Position numbers and translations under genes: made by a program
From: DATFVA01 sp963771705
Lineage (GTDB): Bacteria > Bacteroidota > Ignavibacteria > Ignavibacteriales > Ignavibacteriaceae
Length of the DNA stretch: 64,000 bases
Assembly: GCA_963771705.1 (NCBI GenBank)
Contig: CAVYUP010000002.1
Coordinates: 1-64,000, forward strand
Direction of reading: 5' to 3'
In this document: positions 62,899-64,000 of the stretch, one piece after another
Layout of the letters: every line of letters starts with the position of its first letter
Numbering within the stretch: position 1 is the stretch's first letter
The notes under the pieces: model-generated
Seen by the model: only the letters and a program-made list of their open reading frames with translations
What the model was told of the DNA's origin: nothing
Database searches by the model: none

Positions 62899-63729
62899 TC
62901 AGATGTCGATGTAGGCTTTCAGGAATTCGTTAACTGCGGTGGTGAACTTCGCGGGTTCTTCAAGATGCACCGTGTGGCCTGCATTCTTTATGATGATATG
63001 TTTTGCAGTTGGAAATTTCGTTACTATGCTTTTATTCAACGTTGTAAATTTTGTGTCGAGTTCCCCCGTAAGAAGAAGTACTTTCATGTTCATCTTTTTC
63101 ACATGGGAATAGAGAGAGGGCATCTTTCCGGTGCTGAAGCCGAGCAGGGAGTTCGACAGCCCGATTGGATTATTCCTCATCTTGCTCTCTTTTATTTCCT
63201 GTCTCTTTTCTTCTGAGAAACGCAGCTGGGTAGTAAAGATCTCTTTGTTGACCCAGCTTTCAATAAACTCATTAACCGGGATGGAAGAAATTATACGGGA
63301 AAGCTGCTCATCCTCACGTATTCTTTTTTCTCTTTGTCTTTTATCTCTGATGCCGGGTGAAGAACTTTCCAGTATTAGCCCCAGTACACGTTCGGGATAA
63401 GTATAAGCATAGCAGAGCGCAAGGCGGCCTCCCATAGAATATCCGCAGAGAATTACCTTTTCTTCTGTAAAACTGGTGATGATTTTGTTAAGCTGTTCTA
63501 CCTGGAGTTCCCACGAATAAAGGGATGGGTCATTAGGAAAATCGCTTTTGCCATGACCGAGCAGATCGATCGTGTACTTGTTGAACCTGTTGTCTATTTC
63601 AGGCAGTACGCCATTCCAGTCATTTGAACTTCCGGTAAAGCCGTGAAGAAAGAATATATCGGCCGCGGATTTATCTGTTTTTTCGGGTGGGTTAACGTTC
63701 AGAAATACATTGGAATACTTTACTCTCAT
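62899..63729 (-). CDS. menH: SHCHC synthase-like alpha/beta hydrolase
   Basis: A 276-residue alpha/beta hydrolase expected to eliminate pyruvate from SEPHCHC in menaquinone synthesis. It has the oxyanion strand F-F-L-H-G-F-T-G-S-S-N-D-W near residue 27, the nucleophile elbow L-C-G-Y-S-M-G-G-R-L near 95, an Asp in T-G-E-L-D-T-K near 218, and the His in N-A-G-H-T-V-H near 251. It overlaps the 3' end of menD by four bases, the usual menDH arrangement, which supports the name over a generic hydrolase. Confidence 0.9.
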   Translation of the reverse strand: MRVKYSNVFLNVNPPEKTDKSAADIFFLHGFTGSSNDWNGVLPEIDNRFNKYTIDLLGHGKSDFPNDPSLYSWELQVEQLNKIITSFTEEKVILCGYSMGGRLALCYAYTYPERVLGLILESSSPGIRDKRQREKRIREDEQLSRIISSIPVNEFIESWVNKEIFTTQLRFSEEKRQEIKESKMRNNPIGLSNSLLGFSTGKMPSLYSHVKKMNMKVLLLTGELDTKFTTLNKSIVTKFPTAKHIIIKNAGHTVHLEEPAKFTTAVNEFLKAYIDI

Positions 63730-64000
63730 TTAAGTCCTTCTGGCCGGTTCGCTGCTTTGCTGAAATAATCTTTTCTCATTTTAACGGAAGCCTTCATATC
63801 CGTTTTTATTTCCAGCACCGTAAACTTCTTTTCCTTGAAGGCGGCTGCCATAGCTTCTTTCAGCTCTTCCCGGCTGCTGATTAATCGGTGATTTACTTTG
63901 AAGCCTTTAATAATGGCGCTGAAGTCGAGGTTATGCTTATTGACAAAATAATCCCTGAATTTTTTCCCGTAGGATGAAATCGGGAGCATTCCGAATATTC
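63726..64000 (-). CDS. menD: SEPHCHC synthase, C-terminal part (runs off the window)
   Basis: The frame is open to the last base; the Met at 63989 is internal. The C-terminal 90 or so residues read I-F-G-M-L-P-I-S-S-Y, then F-R-D-Y-F-V-N-K-H-N-L-D-F and F-T-V-L-E-I-K-T-D. This is the end of the thiamine-diphosphate domain of MenD, where G-G-I-F-(x)-x-L-P is conserved. The enzyme joins 2-oxoglutarate to isochorismate. The rest of the gene, and probably menF, should lie just beyond the window. Confidence 0.88.
   Translation of the reverse strand, partial: IFGMLPISSYGKKFRDYFVNKHNLDFSAIIKGFKVNHRLISSREELKEAMAAAFKEKKFTVLEIKTDMKASVKMRKDYFSKAANRPEGLK

Overview
The window looks like a chromosome segment from a member of the Bacteroidetes/Chlorobi/Ignavibacteria group, with Ignavibacteria the best guess. 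The reasons are several exported proteins ending in a type IX secretion (Por) sorting domain with the Y-P-N-P-F-N-P signature, a promoter of the Bacteroidetes type (TTG, 19 bases, TAnnTTTG), very large multi-PAS kinases, a classical menaquinone pathway, and poly-haem cytochromes. The assignment is inferred from gene content, not from a marker gene. I saw no rRNA, tRNA or CRISPR array by eye.

Layout. 1-5.2 kb: surface polysaccharide genes (Wzi-like barrel, DegT aminotransferase, PglF-type dehydratase) and a small membrane protein. Three of these four carry single-base frameshifts. 5.2-10 kb: a hypothetical gene, a zinc alcohol/formaldehyde dehydrogenase, two small exported proteins and repeat-rich spacers. 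10-13.6 kb: an accessory islet with an intact MqsR-like/Panacea toxin-antitoxin pair and a decayed hipBA pair, bracketed by two headless type IX sorting-domain tails. 13.7-18.4 kb: a 42-residue zinc-ribbon protein, a membrane-spanning beta-propeller/SARP-like regulator, and a divergent secreted leucine-rich-repeat protein broken at a C6 tract. 18.4-20.5 kb: a 56-bp tandem array and an AAA/DUF4143 ATPase behind a palindromic promoter. 20.5-25.2 kb: cysK, cysE, a metallophosphoesterase and a type IX cargo protein.

25.6-41 kb is a signalling island: two giant PAS kinases, a NarL-type regulator, a lone receiver, a membrane kinase with an Rcp1-type partner, and a hybrid kinase. 41.1-47.9 kb, on the minus strand, is an operon for a periplasm-facing electron-transfer complex. 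It encodes a 25-residue membrane peptide, a 13-haem cytochrome fused to a b-type membrane domain, a 19-haem cytochrome, a separate cytochrome b subunit and a 7-haem NapC/NrfH-like protein (39 c-type haem motifs in total). 48-52 kb holds an acetyltransferase, a degenerate receiver with a possible sigma-54 promoter, and an NtrC/NtrB-type pair. 52-55.4 kb has asd and an FG-GAP-repeat type IX cargo. 55.5-64 kb holds an amidase, a hot-dog thioesterase likely to be DHNA-CoA hydrolase, and menE-menC-menA-menB, a beta-barrel protein, menH and the 3' part of menD, all on the minus strand except the first two.

Menaquinone made by the last region is the natural electron donor or acceptor for the cytochrome b subunits of the central operon, and the kinase clusters on both sides of it would suit respiratory control. 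Those links are inferences from position. The most unusual items are the 39-haem operon with its small peptide, the surface-to-DNA regulator next to the LRR protein, and the toxin-antitoxin islet between orphan sorting-domain tails.
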